Below, one piece after another: positions 9,526 through 18,513 of a stretch of DNA of 64,000 bases. The notes under the pieces are model-generated. The model made no database searches and had not been told where the DNA came from. It was given only the letters and a program-made list of their open reading frames with translations. Origin of the DNA: Phyllobacterium sophorae (GTDB taxonomy: Bacteria; Pseudomonadota; Alphaproteobacteria; Rhizobiales; Rhizobiaceae); the NCBI RefSeq assembly GCF_003010965.1, contig NZ_PGGM01000013.1:62001-126000 (forward strand), in the 5' to 3' direction. The position numbers were made by a program, and so were the translations under genes. Each line of letters opens with the position of its first letter. Within the stretch, counting starts at the first letter, position 1.

Positions 9526-10122
9526 GTGATTTTGCCTGACTCGTTGATCTACTTCTCGCGTCACGGCGAGACGGACTGGAACGTGACAGAGCGAATCCAG
9601 GGCCAGGAAGATATCGACATCAATGCGCGCGGCCGTGCGCAAGCGGATCGCAACGGCGATCTGATGAAATCATTGATCGGCGATGGTGCGGGGTTCGATT
9701 TCGTTGCCAGCCCATTGCGGCGCACACGCGAAACCATGGAACGGATAAGGACGCGCATGGGAGTCGATCCCATGGCATACCACACAGATCCACGGATTAT
9801 GGAGGTGAATTTCGGCGACTGGCAGGGCTTCATGATTGAAGACATCGCCGCCAAGACGCCGGAGCTGGTCGAAGAACGGGCGCGGGACAAGTGGAACTTC
9901 GTTCCGCCCGGGCCCACGGGAGAGAGTTACGCAATGCTGGGAGTCCGGGTGGCAAGCTGGTTGGCAGAGGTCCGCGGCCCCACTGTGTGTGTAACGCATG
10001 GCGGTTGTCTGAGAACTATTTTCCAGCTGGTCAACGGGCTGGATGGCCATGACGCCGCGAACCTCGCTATTACGCAGGATCACATACTCCGTCTTGAAAA
10101 CGGTCGACTTACCTGGTTGTAA
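9526..10122 (+). CDS. Histidine phosphatase (phosphoglycerate-mutase-like)
   Basis: Small phosphohydrolase of the histidine phosphatase superfamily, 198 residues. The catalytic RHG motif sits at the N-terminus (IYFSRHGETDWN), followed by the second Arg/Glu elements (ASPLRRTRETMERI, MEVNFGDWQGF) and the late His in CVTHGGCLRTI. Such proteins are commonly annotated phosphoglycerate mutase but most are phosphatases of unknown substrate. It begins with GTG 7 bases after fabI, with AAGGA overlapping the fabI stop, so it is almost certainly co-transcribed. Nothing identifies its substrate. Confidence 0.88.
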   Translation: MILPDSLIYFSRHGETDWNVTERIQGQEDIDINARGRAQADRNGDLMKSLIGDGAGFDFVASPLRRTRETMERIRTRMGVDPMAYHTDPRIMEVNFGDWQGFMIEDIAAKTPELVEERARDKWNFVPPGPTGESYAMLGVRVASWLAEVRGPTVCVTHGGCLRTIFQLVNGLDGHDAANLAITQDHILRLENGRLTWL

Positions 10123-10136
10123 CGGACCGGACGTGA

Positions 10137-10391
10137 CTATTCCTGTGTCTCTTCGATGTCAGTGATGAAACGCTCTTTGTTGACGACGTCGAACATCAGC
10201 GTCACCTTCATACCCTCTTCGATGACGCTCAGATCAAACTCGCCCGGCAATTTGTAGACCTTGCCATCATCGAGCGTGATCGTCGAATTGTCCGCGTCGA
10301 TGCTGGTAATCTTTCCTTGCGCATCGTCCGCAAGTGCACCAACCGGAAAAAGCGAAGCGACGAACATGAATGTTGCTACAATGAAGCGCAT
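10137..10391 (-). CDS. DUF1344 periplasmic small protein
   Basis: An 84-residue exported protein. A signal peptide (MRFIVATFMFVASLFPVGALA) precedes a compact beta-rich domain beginning DDAQGKITSIDADNSTITLDDGKVYKLP and ending in acidic residues. The pattern matches the DUF1344 family, common in Hyphomicrobiales and sometimes present in several copies. No activity is known. It is divergent from aroC across 168 bases, and convergent with the phosphatase gene 14 bases away. Its small size fits a secreted binding or envelope-associated protein, but that is speculation. Confidence 0.8.
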   Translation of the reverse strand: MRFIVATFMFVASLFPVGALADDAQGKITSIDADNSTITLDDGKVYKLPGEFDLSVIEEGMKVTLMFDVVNKERFITDIEETQE

Positions 10392-10559
10392 TTGATTTCC
10401 TCTTTAGATCAAATCAGTGTTCCGGTCAGTGCTGCAGTTAGATCGTTCATTTGTGGCAAAACAATTGCTTTTTTCGTCAGGGATGAAGGAATTTCAGCGG
10501 CGGGTTTGACCACAGGAGTAAACGCCCATAAAACCCCCTGACAAATGTCGGATAGGTAA

Positions 10560-11654
10560 ATGTCGCACAATACTTTCGGTCATCTTTTTCGCGTCACCAC
10601 CTGGGGTGAAAGCCACGGAATTGCGCTTGGATGCGTGGTGGACGGTTGCCCGCCGGGCATCGCCTTTTCAGAAGCTGAAATCCAAGCCTATCTCGATAAA
10701 CGCAAGCCCGGCCAGTCGAAATACACGACGCAGCGGCGCGAGCCCGATCAGGTGCGTGTGCTCTCCGGGGTGATGCTGCAGGATGACGGCGTCACCATGA
10801 TCTCGACGGGAACACCGATCTCGATGATGATCGAGAATACCGATCAGCGCTCGAAGGATTATGGCGACATTGCCCGCCAGTATCGGCCAGGCCATGCCGA
10901 TTACACCTATGACGTCAAATATGGTATCCGCGACTATCGCGGTGGCGGCCGTTCGTCTGCACGCGAAACCGCGGCCCGCGTTGCGGCTGGAGCTATCGCA
11001 CGCAAGATCGTGCCTGGCCTCATTGTGCGCGGCGCGCTGGTGGGGATGGGTATTCACGCCATCGACCGCAGCCGCTGGGATTGGGACGAGGTTGACAACA
11101 ATCCATTCTTTACGCCGGATGCGGGCTCGGTCGAAACATTTGCATCCTATCTGGACGGCATCCGCAAGGCGGGCTCGTCTATCGGCGCCGTCATCGAAGT
11201 TGTTGCGGAAAATGTCCCCGCAGGCCTGGGTGCGCCGGTCTACGGAAAGCTCGACCAGGATATCGCCAGCTATCTCATGTCGATCAACGCCGTGAAGGGC
11301 GTGGAGATCGGCGACGGTTTTGATTCGGCCAAACTCACGGGTGAGGAAAATGCCGACGAGATGCGCATGGGTAATGACGGAAAACCGATTTTCCTGTCGA
11401 ACCACGCTGGTGGTATACTGGGTGGGATTTCCAGTGGTGCACCCGTGGTTGCCCGCTTTGCAGTGAAGCCGACATCGTCGATCCTGACCCCTCGCCGTAG
11501 CATCGACGCCGATGGCAACCAGGTGGATGTGATGACCAAGGGCAGGCACGATCCCTGTGTGGGCATTCGCGCGGTACCGATCGGCGAAGCGATGGTTGCT
11601 TGCGCCATTGCCGATCATTATCTCAGACATCGCGGCCAGACGGGCCGTATCTAA
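10560..11654 (+). CDS. aroC: Chorismate synthase
   Basis: Converts 5-enolpyruvylshikimate-3-phosphate to chorismate, the branch point for aromatic amino acids, folate and ubiquinone, using reduced FMN. The 364-residue protein has all signatures: [14 protein letters not shown] at the N-terminus, the [10 protein letters not shown]...[28 protein letters not shown] region (about 108-150), and [17 protein letters not shown] near 281-297. Length is normal. It lies 15 bases before ribB and is likely co-transcribed with it. Chorismate from this enzyme feeds 4-hydroxybenzoate for the UbiA encoded at the window's left end. Confidence 0.97.
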   Translation: MSHNTFGHLFRVTTWGESHGIALGCVVDGCPPGIAFSEAEIQAYLDKRKPGQSKYTTQRREPDQVRVLSGVMLQDDGVTMISTGTPISMMIENTDQRSKDYGDIARQYRPGHADYTYDVKYGIRDYRGGGRSSARETAARVAAGAIARKIVPGLIVRGALVGMGIHAIDRSRWDWDEVDNNPFFTPDAGSVETFASYLDGIRKAGSSIGAVIEVVAENVPAGLGAPVYGKLDQDIASYLMSINAVKGVEIGDGFDSAKLTGEENADEMRMGNDGKPIFLSNHAGGILGGISSGAPVVARFAVKPTSSILTPRRSIDADGNQVDVMTKGRHDPCVGIRAVPIGEAMVACAIADHYLRHRGQTGRI

Positions 11655-11669
11655 CCAAGGGGCGCTTCC

Positions 11670-12773
11670 ATGGCTTACAATCAAAAACGGGTCGTCGATG
11701 CGCTTCGCGCCTTCGAACGTGGCGAGATCGTCGTCGTCATGGATGATGACGGCCGCGAGAACGAAGGCGACCTGATCGTCGCCGCAGTGCACTGCACGCC
11801 AGAAAAGATGGCCTTCATTGTGCGCCATACGTCGGGCATCGTTTGTACGCCAATGCCGCGCGATCACGCGCGCCGTCTCAACCTTGCGCCAATGGTGGCG
11901 GACAATGATGCCCCGCATTCGACGGCTTTCACCGTGACCGTCGATTACAAGCATGGCACTACGACTGGCATTTCCGCGGATGACCGCACACTGACGGTTC
12001 GCAATCTCGCTAATCCCAACGCCGGGGCGACGGATTTCGTTCGTCCCGGCCATATTTTCCCGCTGGTCGCTCGCGAGGGCGGTGTGCTGATGCGTTCCGG
12101 CCATACGGAAGCGGCGGTTGACCTGTGCAAGCTCGCAGGGCTCCCTCCGGTGGGCGTGATATGCGAACTGGTCAATGATGACGGTTCGGTAATGCGCGGC
12201 CCGCAGGTGGCGAGCTTCGCAGAAAACCACAACCTGCAGCAGGTCACGGTCGCCGATCTCATTGCATACCGCCAGCGCAAGGAAACACTTATCGAGCGTA
12301 TCGGTGAATATGAAATCGACACCTGTGCCGGCAAGGCCAAGGCGATTACCTATGCTCTTCCCTGGGAGCCAATGCACCACGCCGCTATTGTCTATGGCGA
12401 CATCCGCGATGGCGAAGATGTTCCGGTGCGCCTGCAGCGCGAGGACATCTTGAGCGACGTTTTCGGTGCCCGGAACACGCTCGACAGCATCATGAAGCGC
12501 ATTGCCGAGGAAAAGCGCGGCGTGATCGTTTACCTGCGTGAAGGATCAGTGGGCGTTGGCCGCGATGATGACCGCAACCGCACAAACTTGCTGGATCGGG
12601 AAGCCCATGCGGAAGCGCGGGTGCGGGAAGAAGAGTGGCGGCAGATTGGTCTGGGCGCGCAGATACTGAAGGACCTTGGCATCACGTCGATCCGGCTGCT
12701 TTCGTCACGCGAGCGGCATTATGTCGGCCTGGAGGGCTTCGGTATCCAGATCACCAAGACGGACATTATCTAG
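11670..12773 (+). CDS. ribB: 3,4-dihydroxy-2-butanone-4-phosphate synthase with degenerate RibA-like domain
   Basis: Makes the four-carbon precursor of riboflavin from ribulose 5-phosphate. Of 367 residues, about 1-205 form an intact RibB domain: [10 protein letters not shown] at 25-34 for metal and substrate, [19 protein letters not shown] and RPGHIFPL...[11 protein letters not shown]. The rest resembles GTP cyclohydrolase II and keeps the late [12 protein letters not shown] and GLEGFGIQI blocks. It lacks the zinc cysteines of the catalytic site: the usual Cys-containing strand reads [19 protein letters not shown] here. GTP cyclohydrolase activity is therefore not expected from this protein, and another ribA should exist elsewhere. 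No FMN riboswitch fits in the 15-base gap after aroC. Confidence 0.93.
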   Translation: MAYNQKRVVDALRAFERGEIVVVMDDDGRENEGDLIVAAVHCTPEKMAFIVRHTSGIVCTPMPRDHARRLNLAPMVADNDAPHSTAFTVTVDYKHGTTTGISADDRTLTVRNLANPNAGATDFVRPGHIFPLVAREGGVLMRSGHTEAAVDLCKLAGLPPVGVICELVNDDGSVMRGPQVASFAENHNLQQVTVADLIAYRQRKETLIERIGEYEIDTCAGKAKAITYALPWEPMHHAAIVYGDIRDGEDVPVRLQREDILSDVFGARNTLDSIMKRIAEEKRGVIVYLREGSVGVGRDDDRNRTNLLDREAHAEARVREEEWRQIGLGAQILKDLGITSIRLLSSRERHYVGLEGFGIQITKTDII

Positions 12774-12850
12774 ACTGCTCTCGTGCGCTGTTTGAACACT
12801 CTGAGTCTTGCGAATATCGCTTCGAATTAGCAAGGATTGGTCGCTGCATT

Positions 12851-12859
12851 TGCTATAAT
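12851..12859 (+). promoter_or_regulatory. Extended -10 promoter element TGCTATAAT
   Basis: A perfect TATAAT hexamer preceded by TGC, an extended -10, stands 38 bases before the ATG of the PLP enzyme at 12897. No convincing -35 hexamer is seen at the usual distance, which extended -10 promoters can do without. Transcription would start near 12866, inside the adjoining palindrome. Confidence 0.55.
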
Positions 12860-12887
12860 CTCGCTGGTTGAAGCTCATACCAGCGAG
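12860..12887 (+). promoter_or_regulatory. Perfect 9-base inverted repeat at the transcription start (operator or RBS hairpin)
   Basis: The arms CTCGCTGGT (12860-12868) and ACCAGCGAG (12879-12887) are perfectly complementary around a 10-base spacer. The left arm begins directly after the -10 box. The right arm overlaps the GAGGAG ribosome site (12885-12890) of the gene at 12897. This placement fits a repressor operator, or a hairpin masking the ribosome site if transcription starts further upstream. Which of these applies is not shown by the sequence. Confidence 0.5.
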
Positions 12888-12896
12888 GAGACTGCC

Positions 12897-14180
12897 ATGA
12901 CCGCTCCCCATCCCTCCAAGACACATATCGGCAATCACGAACTGCATCCCGAAACGTTGATGCTCAATTACGGGTTTGATCCGGAATTGTCGGAGGGCGC
13001 GGTTAAGCCGCCGGTGTTCCTGACTTCGACGTTTGTGTTCAAATCAGCGGAAGAGGGACGGGACTTCTTCGACTTTGTCTCCGGCCGTCGTGAACCGCCG
13101 GCCGGCACAGGAGCGGGGCTGGTCTATTCGCGTTTCAACCACCCCAACAGCGAGATCGTCGAGGATCGGCTTGCGGTCTATGAACGAACGGAAAGTTGTG
13201 CGGTGTTTTCCTCGGGCATGTCCGCAATCGCCACGACCTTGTTCGCTTTCGTGCGTCCGGGCGATTCAATCCTGCATTCACAGCCGCTTTATGGCGGTAC
13301 AGAAACACTTCTCGCCCGGACGTTCCTCAATATGGGCGTCGCCGCGGTGGGCTTCGCCGATGGAGTGAACGAAGAGTCCGTGCAGGCTGCAGCCGAAGAG
13401 GCGATGCAAAAGGGTCGTGTCTCGGTGATTCTCATCGAGACGCCTGCCAATCCGACAAACAGTCTCGTCGATGTCGCCATGATCCGGCGGATTGCCGAAG
13501 CAATCGCCGAGAAACAGGGGCATCGCCCGGTGATTGCCTGCGACAACACTTTGCTTGGACCAGTATTCCAGCGACCAATCGAGCACGGCGCTGACATATC
13601 GCTCTATTCGCTCACCAAGTATGTCGGTGGCCATTCCGATCTTATCGCCGGCGCTGCGCTCGGGTCGAAGGCAGTGATGAAACAGGTCAAGGCGCTGCGT
13701 GGCGCAATCGGGACGCAGCTTGATCCGCACTCTTGCTGGATGCTCGGACGATCCCTGGAAACACTTAGCATTCGCATGGAGAAGGCTAACAACAATGCCT
13801 TGGTGATCGCCAATTTTCTGCGCGAACACCCGAAATGCGAGAAGATTCACTATCTGCCGTATCACGACGAGTCATCGCCGCTTGGACGCACTTTTGCGGC
13901 TCAGTGCACCGGAGCCGGTTCGACCTTCTCCTTCGACATTCGCGGTGGCCAGCCGGCGGCATTCAAATTCCTTAACGCGCTGCAGATATTGAAACTGGCC
14001 GTCAGCCTTGGCGGTACGGAATCGCTGGCCAGTCATCCGGCGACGATGACCCATTCCGGCGTGCCTGTGGATGTTCGTCAACGCATCGGCGTACTCGATT
14101 CGACGATACGGCTGTCGATCGGTATCGAGCATCCGGACGATCTGATCGCCGATCTGACGCAGGCGCTAAGCGTGGCCTGA
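12897..14180 (+). CDS. Cystathionine gamma-synthase-family PLP enzyme
   Basis: PLP-dependent enzyme of the Cys/Met metabolism family, 427 residues. The family blocks are [33 protein letters not shown], the active-site segment [15 protein letters not shown] with the PLP Lys at 241, and [17 protein letters not shown] near the end. Members make or cleave thioethers (cystathionine gamma-synthase, methionine gamma-lyase, O-acetylhomoserine sulfhydrylase). An insertion after FVF ([11 protein letters not shown]) and the longer length set it apart from classical MetB. The exact reaction cannot be assigned. GAGGAG precedes the ATG, and a TGCTATAAT promoter with a large palindrome lies just upstream, suggesting dedicated control. 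Confidence 0.88.
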   Translation: MTAPHPSKTHIGNHELHPETLMLNYGFDPELSEGAVKPPVFLTSTFVFKSAEEGRDFFDFVSGRREPPAGTGAGLVYSRFNHPNSEIVEDRLAVYERTESCAVFSSGMSAIATTLFAFVRPGDSILHSQPLYGGTETLLARTFLNMGVAAVGFADGVNEESVQAAAEEAMQKGRVSVILIETPANPTNSLVDVAMIRRIAEAIAEKQGHRPVIACDNTLLGPVFQRPIEHGADISLYSLTKYVGGHSDLIAGAALGSKAVMKQVKALRGAIGTQLDPHSCWMLGRSLETLSIRMEKANNNALVIANFLREHPKCEKIHYLPYHDESSPLGRTFAAQCTGAGSTFSFDIRGGQPAAFKFLNALQILKLAVSLGGTESLASHPATMTHSGVPVDVRQRIGVLDSTIRLSIGIEHPDDLIADLTQALSVA

Positions 14181-14246
14181 GCGGATGATTCTGCAGAGTT
14201 GATAAACGCTTCTCACTTCGCTCTTGTATAACAGCAAGGCGCTGGT

Positions 14247-14292
14247 GCAAATTTGGGCATGGCCGGTGCCGGCCATGCTGATGCCAATTTGC
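14247..14292. repeat. 46-base imperfect palindrome upstream of the deacetylase-like gene
   Basis: A core of 10-base perfect arms (GCATGGCCGG and CCGGCCATGC, 14257-14278) around a 2-base spacer is flanked by further imperfectly matching arms, GCAAATTTGG on the left and CCAATTTGC on the right. It lies between two same-strand genes, 17 bases before the ATG at 14310. There is no T-run, so it is not a typical terminator. It could be a REP-like element, an operator or a 5' leader hairpin. Confidence 0.55.
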
Positions 14293-14309
14293 CGCTGCAG
14301 AAAGCTCCC

Positions 14310-15236
14310 ATGGTTACCCGACTCTATTCGCATCCGATCTACCTCGAACATCTGACGCCTGTTGGCCATCCGGAGCGCCCGGATCGGTTGCGTGCGCTAA
14401 ACAAGGTGCTGGAAGATAGCGCTTTCGATGCACTGGATCGGGTTCAGTCACCGATCGGTGACGAGACGGCGATACTTTATGTGCACCCTGAATCGTTCCT
14501 TGAGCGGGTGCGTAGTGCGATCCCCGAGGAGGGACTGACTCGCGTTGATTCAGATACGACGGTAAGCCCCAAGAGCTGGGAGGCTGCTTTGACGGCAATA
14601 GGTGCAGCCAACGCTGCCGTCGATGACGTACTTACTGGCAAGGCGGACAATGTCTTCGTGGCGTCGCGCCCGCCAGGTCATCACGCGGAACGCAACAAGG
14701 CGATGGGTTTTTGCCTATTTAACAATGCTGCCATTGCCGCCCGCCATGCCCAGAAGAACCATGGCATCGAGCGCGTTGCGATCGTTGACTGGGATGTGCA
14801 TCACGGCAATGGCACGCAGGATATCTTCTGGGACGATCCCTCGGTGCTGTATTGTTCGACACACCAGATGCCGCTTTATCCGGGTACGGGAGCCAAAAGT
14901 GAGACCGGTGTCGGTAATATCGTCAATGCACCGCTTAGCCCACAGACGGGCAGCGATCATTTCCGAGAGGCTTTCAACACGCGTATTCTCCCGGCCATTG
15001 ATGAATTTCGGCCGGAATTGATCATTATTTCAGCGGGCTTCGATGCGCACCACCGCGACCCGTTAGCGGAAATCAATCTGAACGAGGACGATTTCGACTG
15101 GGCAACCGGCGCTCTCATGGAAAGAGCTGGGAGCTATGCGTCAAACCGCCTTGTCAGCCTTCTGGAAGGCGGGTACGACCTCAAGGGGATGTCGCTCTCG
15201 GCGGGCGCACATATCAAACGCCTGATGGGAGGATGA
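14310..15236 (+). CDS. Histone deacetylase/acetylpolyamine amidohydrolase-family protein
   Basis: Zinc hydrolase of the arginase/deacetylase fold, 308 residues. It carries RPPGHHAERNKAMGFC (tandem His 124-125), the zinc-binding DWDVHHGNGTQ at 160-170, SAGFDAHHRDP at 241-251 and the late GGYDL. Bacterial members remove acetyl groups from polyamines or other small amides; some act on proteins. The substrate is unknown here. The start at 14310 gives the usual N-terminus; the frame is open upstream through a palindrome, which I regard as non-coding. The xseB start follows 3 bases after its stop, so the two are translationally close and co-transcribed. Confidence 0.9.
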   Translation: MVTRLYSHPIYLEHLTPVGHPERPDRLRALNKVLEDSAFDALDRVQSPIGDETAILYVHPESFLERVRSAIPEEGLTRVDSDTTVSPKSWEAALTAIGAANAAVDDVLTGKADNVFVASRPPGHHAERNKAMGFCLFNNAAIAARHAQKNHGIERVAIVDWDVHHGNGTQDIFWDDPSVLYCSTHQMPLYPGTGAKSETGVGNIVNAPLSPQTGSDHFREAFNTRILPAIDEFRPELIIISAGFDAHHRDPLAEINLNEDDFDWATGALMERAGSYASNRLVSLLEGGYDLKGMSLSAGAHIKRLMGG

Positions 15237-15239
15237 CAC

Positions 15240-15494
15240 ATGGCCGACGTACAGAACAATTCCGATATCGCCGCCATGAGCTTCGAACAGGCGCTCGATC
15301 AGCTGGAAAAGATCGTCGACGATCTGGAGCGTGGCGATGTGCCACTGGAACAGTCGATTCGCATTTACGAGCGGGGCGAAGCGCTGAAGAAGCATTGCGA
15401 TACGCTGCTGCGCGCCGCCGAAGACAAGGTGGAAAAGATTCGGCTTGGCCGCAACGGCGAACCTGTCGGTACTGAACCACTCGATCCCGAGTGA
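15240..15494 (+). CDS. xseB: Exodeoxyribonuclease VII small subunit
   Basis: Small subunit of the enzyme that degrades single-stranded DNA to oligonucleotides together with XseA. The 84-residue product has the helical hairpin of the family: [41 protein letters not shown], then a variable acidic tail. It lies 3 bases after the deacetylase-like gene. In other Hyphomicrobiales xseB commonly precedes dxs; here a pirin gene stands between. The xseA gene is not in the window. Confidence 0.93.
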   Translation: MADVQNNSDIAAMSFEQALDQLEKIVDDLERGDVPLEQSIRIYERGEALKKHCDTLLRAAEDKVEKIRLGRNGEPVGTEPLDPE

Positions 15495-15566
15495 CACTGC
15501 AGCGCGCTATTCAGGACCTTTCTGAAACGCTATGGTGGGAACTCCGACAAACCCGGAGTAGCGTCC

Positions 15567-16490
15567 ATGAGTTTTTACCCCTGCCCAGATCCGAAGCCAG
15601 GCGATGCAACAGCCGTCGATGCAATCGAGACGCTGATTATTCCACGTACCAGTGACATTGGCGGACTAGAAGTGCGTCGCGCCTTGCCGAGTGCCAAGCG
15701 CCGCCTCGTCGGACCTTTCATTTTCTTCGACCGCATGGGCCCGGCCATCCTTCGCCCGACCGATGCGTTGGATGTACGCCCGCATCCGCATATCGGCCTT
15801 TCGACCGTAACCTACCTTTTTGACGGAAACATCCGCCATCGCGACAGCCTCGGGACCGAAATGGTCATCAGGCCCGGCGACGTCAATCTGATGACCGCCG
15901 GTCGCGGCATTGTCCATTCGGAACGTTCGCCGGAAGAATTGCGGACGGAACCCTTGCCGATCTCGGGCTTGCAGACCTGGCTGGCCCTGCCGGATCATCT
16001 GGAGGAAATCGACCCCGCCTTTGCCAATACAGCAGCCGGTGAACTGCCCATGTTGCGCGAAAACGGTGTGGAAGCGCGCGTCGTCATGGGTAAGTTTCAT
16101 GGAGCCGGTTCCGTGGTTAAGCAACACGCGGAAACACTTTACGTCGATATCCGGCTGCAACCCGGAAGCCACATACAGATACCGGCCGATGCTGCCGAAG
16201 AACGGGCCATCTATACGCTGGATGGATCGGTGCAAATTGCGGGTGAAACGTTCCCGGCAGACCGTCTTTTGGTGTTCCGCGCGCGTGACGAAATCGTCAT
16301 CCACGCCCCGGAAGGGGCACATTTCATGCTGTTTGGCGGTGCTGCTCTACCTTCCAAACGCTATATCTGGTGGAATTTCGTCTCCTCATCCAAAGAACGG
16401 ATCGAACAGGCGAAAGAGGAATGGCGTTCCGGCAGATTTGATATCGTACCCGGCGACGAGGAAGAATTCATTCCCTTGCCCGAAAATTGA
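15567..16490 (+). CDS. Pirin-family bicupin protein
   Basis: Cupin-fold protein of 307 residues. The pirin N-terminal block is clear: GPFIFFDRMGPA, then RPHPHIGLSTVTYLFDG with the metal-ligand His residues near 71-75, and later MTAGRGIVHSE supplying the third His and the Glu. A second, less conserved cupin domain fills the C-terminal half (QHAETLYVDIRLQPGSHIQIP). Some bacterial pirins are quercetin dioxygenases; others have no known activity. A small hairpin (ACTCCG/CGGAGT, 15541-15559) overlaps the GGAG ribosome site. It separates xseB from dxs, which I recall as usually adjacent in related genomes. Confidence 0.88.
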   Translation: MSFYPCPDPKPGDATAVDAIETLIIPRTSDIGGLEVRRALPSAKRRLVGPFIFFDRMGPAILRPTDALDVRPHPHIGLSTVTYLFDGNIRHRDSLGTEMVIRPGDVNLMTAGRGIVHSERSPEELRTEPLPISGLQTWLALPDHLEEIDPAFANTAAGELPMLRENGVEARVVMGKFHGAGSVVKQHAETLYVDIRLQPGSHIQIPADAAEERAIYTLDGSVQIAGETFPADRLLVFRARDEIVIHAPEGAHFMLFGGAALPSKRYIWWNFVSSSKERIEQAKEEWRSGRFDIVPGDEEEFIPLPEN

Positions 16491-16584
16491 CTTGAGATCC
16501 GATGATTCTCTGCTTCTTGCTGGTTTGACGGTTTTCCTTTAGGGACGGCTGGCTAGAATTGAGCTTGGAACTGGAACCTGCGCT

Positions 16585-18504
16585 TTGGCCAAGAATTTTG
16601 AAACACCGCTGCTTGATCGCGTGCAAATCCCTTCGGATCTGCGCCAATTGCCGGAATCCGATCTACCGCAGCTCACGCACGAGTTACGAACGGAATTGAT
16701 CGATGCGGTGTCGACGACTGGCGGTCATCTTGGCGCCGGACTTGGTGTTGTCGAGCTGACCGTTGCGCTGCACCATGTTTTCGATACGCCACATGACCGC
16801 ATCATTTGGGATGTCGGCCACCAGGCCTATCCGCACAAGATACTGACCGGGCGGCGTGATCGCATCCGCACGCTGCGGCAGGAAGGCGGGTTGTCCGGTT
16901 TCACAAAGCGCAGCGAGAGCGAATACGATCCGTTCGGCGCCGCCCATTCGTCCACATCGATTTCTGCGGGTCTCGGCATGGCTGTCGCCAGCGACCTTTC
17001 CGGCACGAAGCGCAATGTCATTTCGGTGATCGGCGATGGCGCGATGTCTGCGGGCATGGCCTATGAGGCGATGAACAATGCCGGCGCACTCGATGCACGC
17101 TTAATCGTCATCCTCAATGACAACGACATGTCGATAGCGCCGCCGACCGGCGCGATGAGCGCCTATCTGGCCCGTCTTGTTTCCGGACGCGCCTATCGTT
17201 CCTTCCGCGAGACTGCCAAGCAGCTTGCGAAGAAACTTCCGAAATTCCTTCAGGAGAAGGCTCGGCTCTCGGAAGAATATGCGCGCGGCTTCTGGACCGG
17301 CGGCACAATGTTCGAGGAGCTCGGTTTCTATTACGTCGGACCGATCGACGGGCATAATCTCGATCACTTGCTGCCCGTGCTGAAGAATGTCCGGGATACG
17401 ATGGACGGTCCGGTTCTGATCCATGTCGTGACGCAGAAGGGTAAGGGCTACGCCCCTGCCGAAGCGGCGGCGGACAAATATCACGGCGTCAACAAATTCG
17501 ATGTGATCACAGGCGCCCAGGCGAAGCCGCCCGCCAATGCGCCGAGCTATACGAAGGTCTTCGCCACCAGCCTGATCGAGGAAGCCCGTCACGACGACAG
17601 GATCGTTGCGGTCACCGCGGCTATGCCGGGAGGCACTGGCCTGGATCTTTTCGGCGAGGTTTTTCCTGAACGGACTTTCGATGTCGGCATCGCCGAGCAG
17701 CATGCCGTGACTTTTGCGGCGGGTCTGGCGAGCGAGGGCTTCAAGCCGTTCGCCGCCATCTATTCGACATTCCTGCAACGCGGCTATGACCAGGTGGTGC
17801 ACGACGTGTCGCTGCAGAACCTGCCGGTGCGCTTTCCGATAGACCGCGCAGGATTGGTGGGCGCCGATGGCGCGACCCACGCGGGATCGTTCGATACGGG
17901 TTTCCTTGCCGCTTTGCCGGGGTTCGTCGTCATGGCAGCATCCGACGAAGCGGAACTGCGCCACATGGTGCGCACCGCGGCGGAATATGATGATGGCCCC
18001 ATTTCCTTCCGCTATCCTCGGGGGGATGGGGTTGGCGTGGATCTACCGGAACGCGGTCAGATTCTGCTGATCGGCCGGGGACGGATTATCCGCGAGGGTT
18101 CGAAAGTGGCGCTGTTATCGTTTGGCACGCGCCTGCAGGAATGCATTGCAGCCGCGGATGAACTTGATGCTGCAGGCCTCTCCACGACGATTGCCGATGC
18201 GCGGTTTGCCAAGCCTCTGGATGAAGATCTGATCCGCCGGTTGGCGCGAGAGCACGAGGTGCTTGTCACTGTTGAGGAGGGCGCGATTGGTGGATTTGCC
18301 TCGCACGTGCTGCATTTCCTCAGCCGCGATGGACTTCTCGACAATGGTCTTCGTGTTCGCGCCCTGACATTGCCCGATCTCTATCTGGACCATGCCAAGC
18401 CGGAAACCATGTATGCGCGTTCTGGCCTGGACAGTGCAGGTATCGTGCAAACGGTATTTAGCGCGCTCGGCCGCGACCACATGATTGCACCCGCCCGTGC
18501 GTAA
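16585..18504 (+). CDS. dxs: 1-deoxy-D-xylulose-5-phosphate synthase
   Basis: Thiamine-diphosphate enzyme condensing pyruvate and glyceraldehyde 3-phosphate, the entry step of the MEP isoprenoid pathway; ispH of the same pathway lies at 30.1 kb. The 639-residue protein shows [20 protein letters not shown], the ThDP motif [18 protein letters not shown], the transketolase-type [17 protein letters not shown] and the C-terminal domain. It begins with TTG at 16585 ([13 protein letters not shown]). No ATG closer to the family N-terminus is available in frame, so TTG is the best choice. tlyA follows 9 bases downstream. Confidence 0.96.
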   Translation: MAKNFETPLLDRVQIPSDLRQLPESDLPQLTHELRTELIDAVSTTGGHLGAGLGVVELTVALHHVFDTPHDRIIWDVGHQAYPHKILTGRRDRIRTLRQEGGLSGFTKRSESEYDPFGAAHSSTSISAGLGMAVASDLSGTKRNVISVIGDGAMSAGMAYEAMNNAGALDARLIVILNDNDMSIAPPTGAMSAYLARLVSGRAYRSFRETAKQLAKKLPKFLQEKARLSEEYARGFWTGGTMFEELGFYYVGPIDGHNLDHLLPVLKNVRDTMDGPVLIHVVTQKGKGYAPAEAAADKYHGVNKFDVITGAQAKPPANAPSYTKVFATSLIEEARHDDRIVAVTAAMPGGTGLDLFGEVFPERTFDVGIAEQHAVTFAAGLASEGFKPFAAIYSTFLQRGYDQVVHDVSLQNLPVRFPIDRAGLVGADGATHAGSFDTGFLAALPGFVVMAASDEAELRHMVRTAAEYDDGPISFRYPRGDGVGVDLPERGQILLIGRGRIIREGSKVALLSFGTRLQECIAAADELDAAGLSTTIADARFAKPLDEDLIRRLAREHEVLVTVEEGAIGGFASHVLHFLSRDGLLDNGLRVRALTLPDLYLDHAKPETMYARSGLDSAGIVQTVFSALGRDHMIAPARA

Positions 18505-18513
18505 GACGGTTTG

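Noticed and set aside
11655-11669. FMN riboswitch before ribB
   Set aside because: Only 15 bases separate aroC and ribB, far too short.
10668-12380. Long open frame (570 codons) on the minus strand across aroC and ribB
   Set aside because: It lies fully antisense to two certain genes, has no recognisable domain, and is the mirror effect of G/C-rich codons.
12774-12896. SAM riboswitch before the cystathionine gamma-synthase-family gene
   Set aside because: The leader is short and contains only one palindrome next to a -10 box; the conserved cores of SAM-I, SAM-II or SAH elements were not recognisable.
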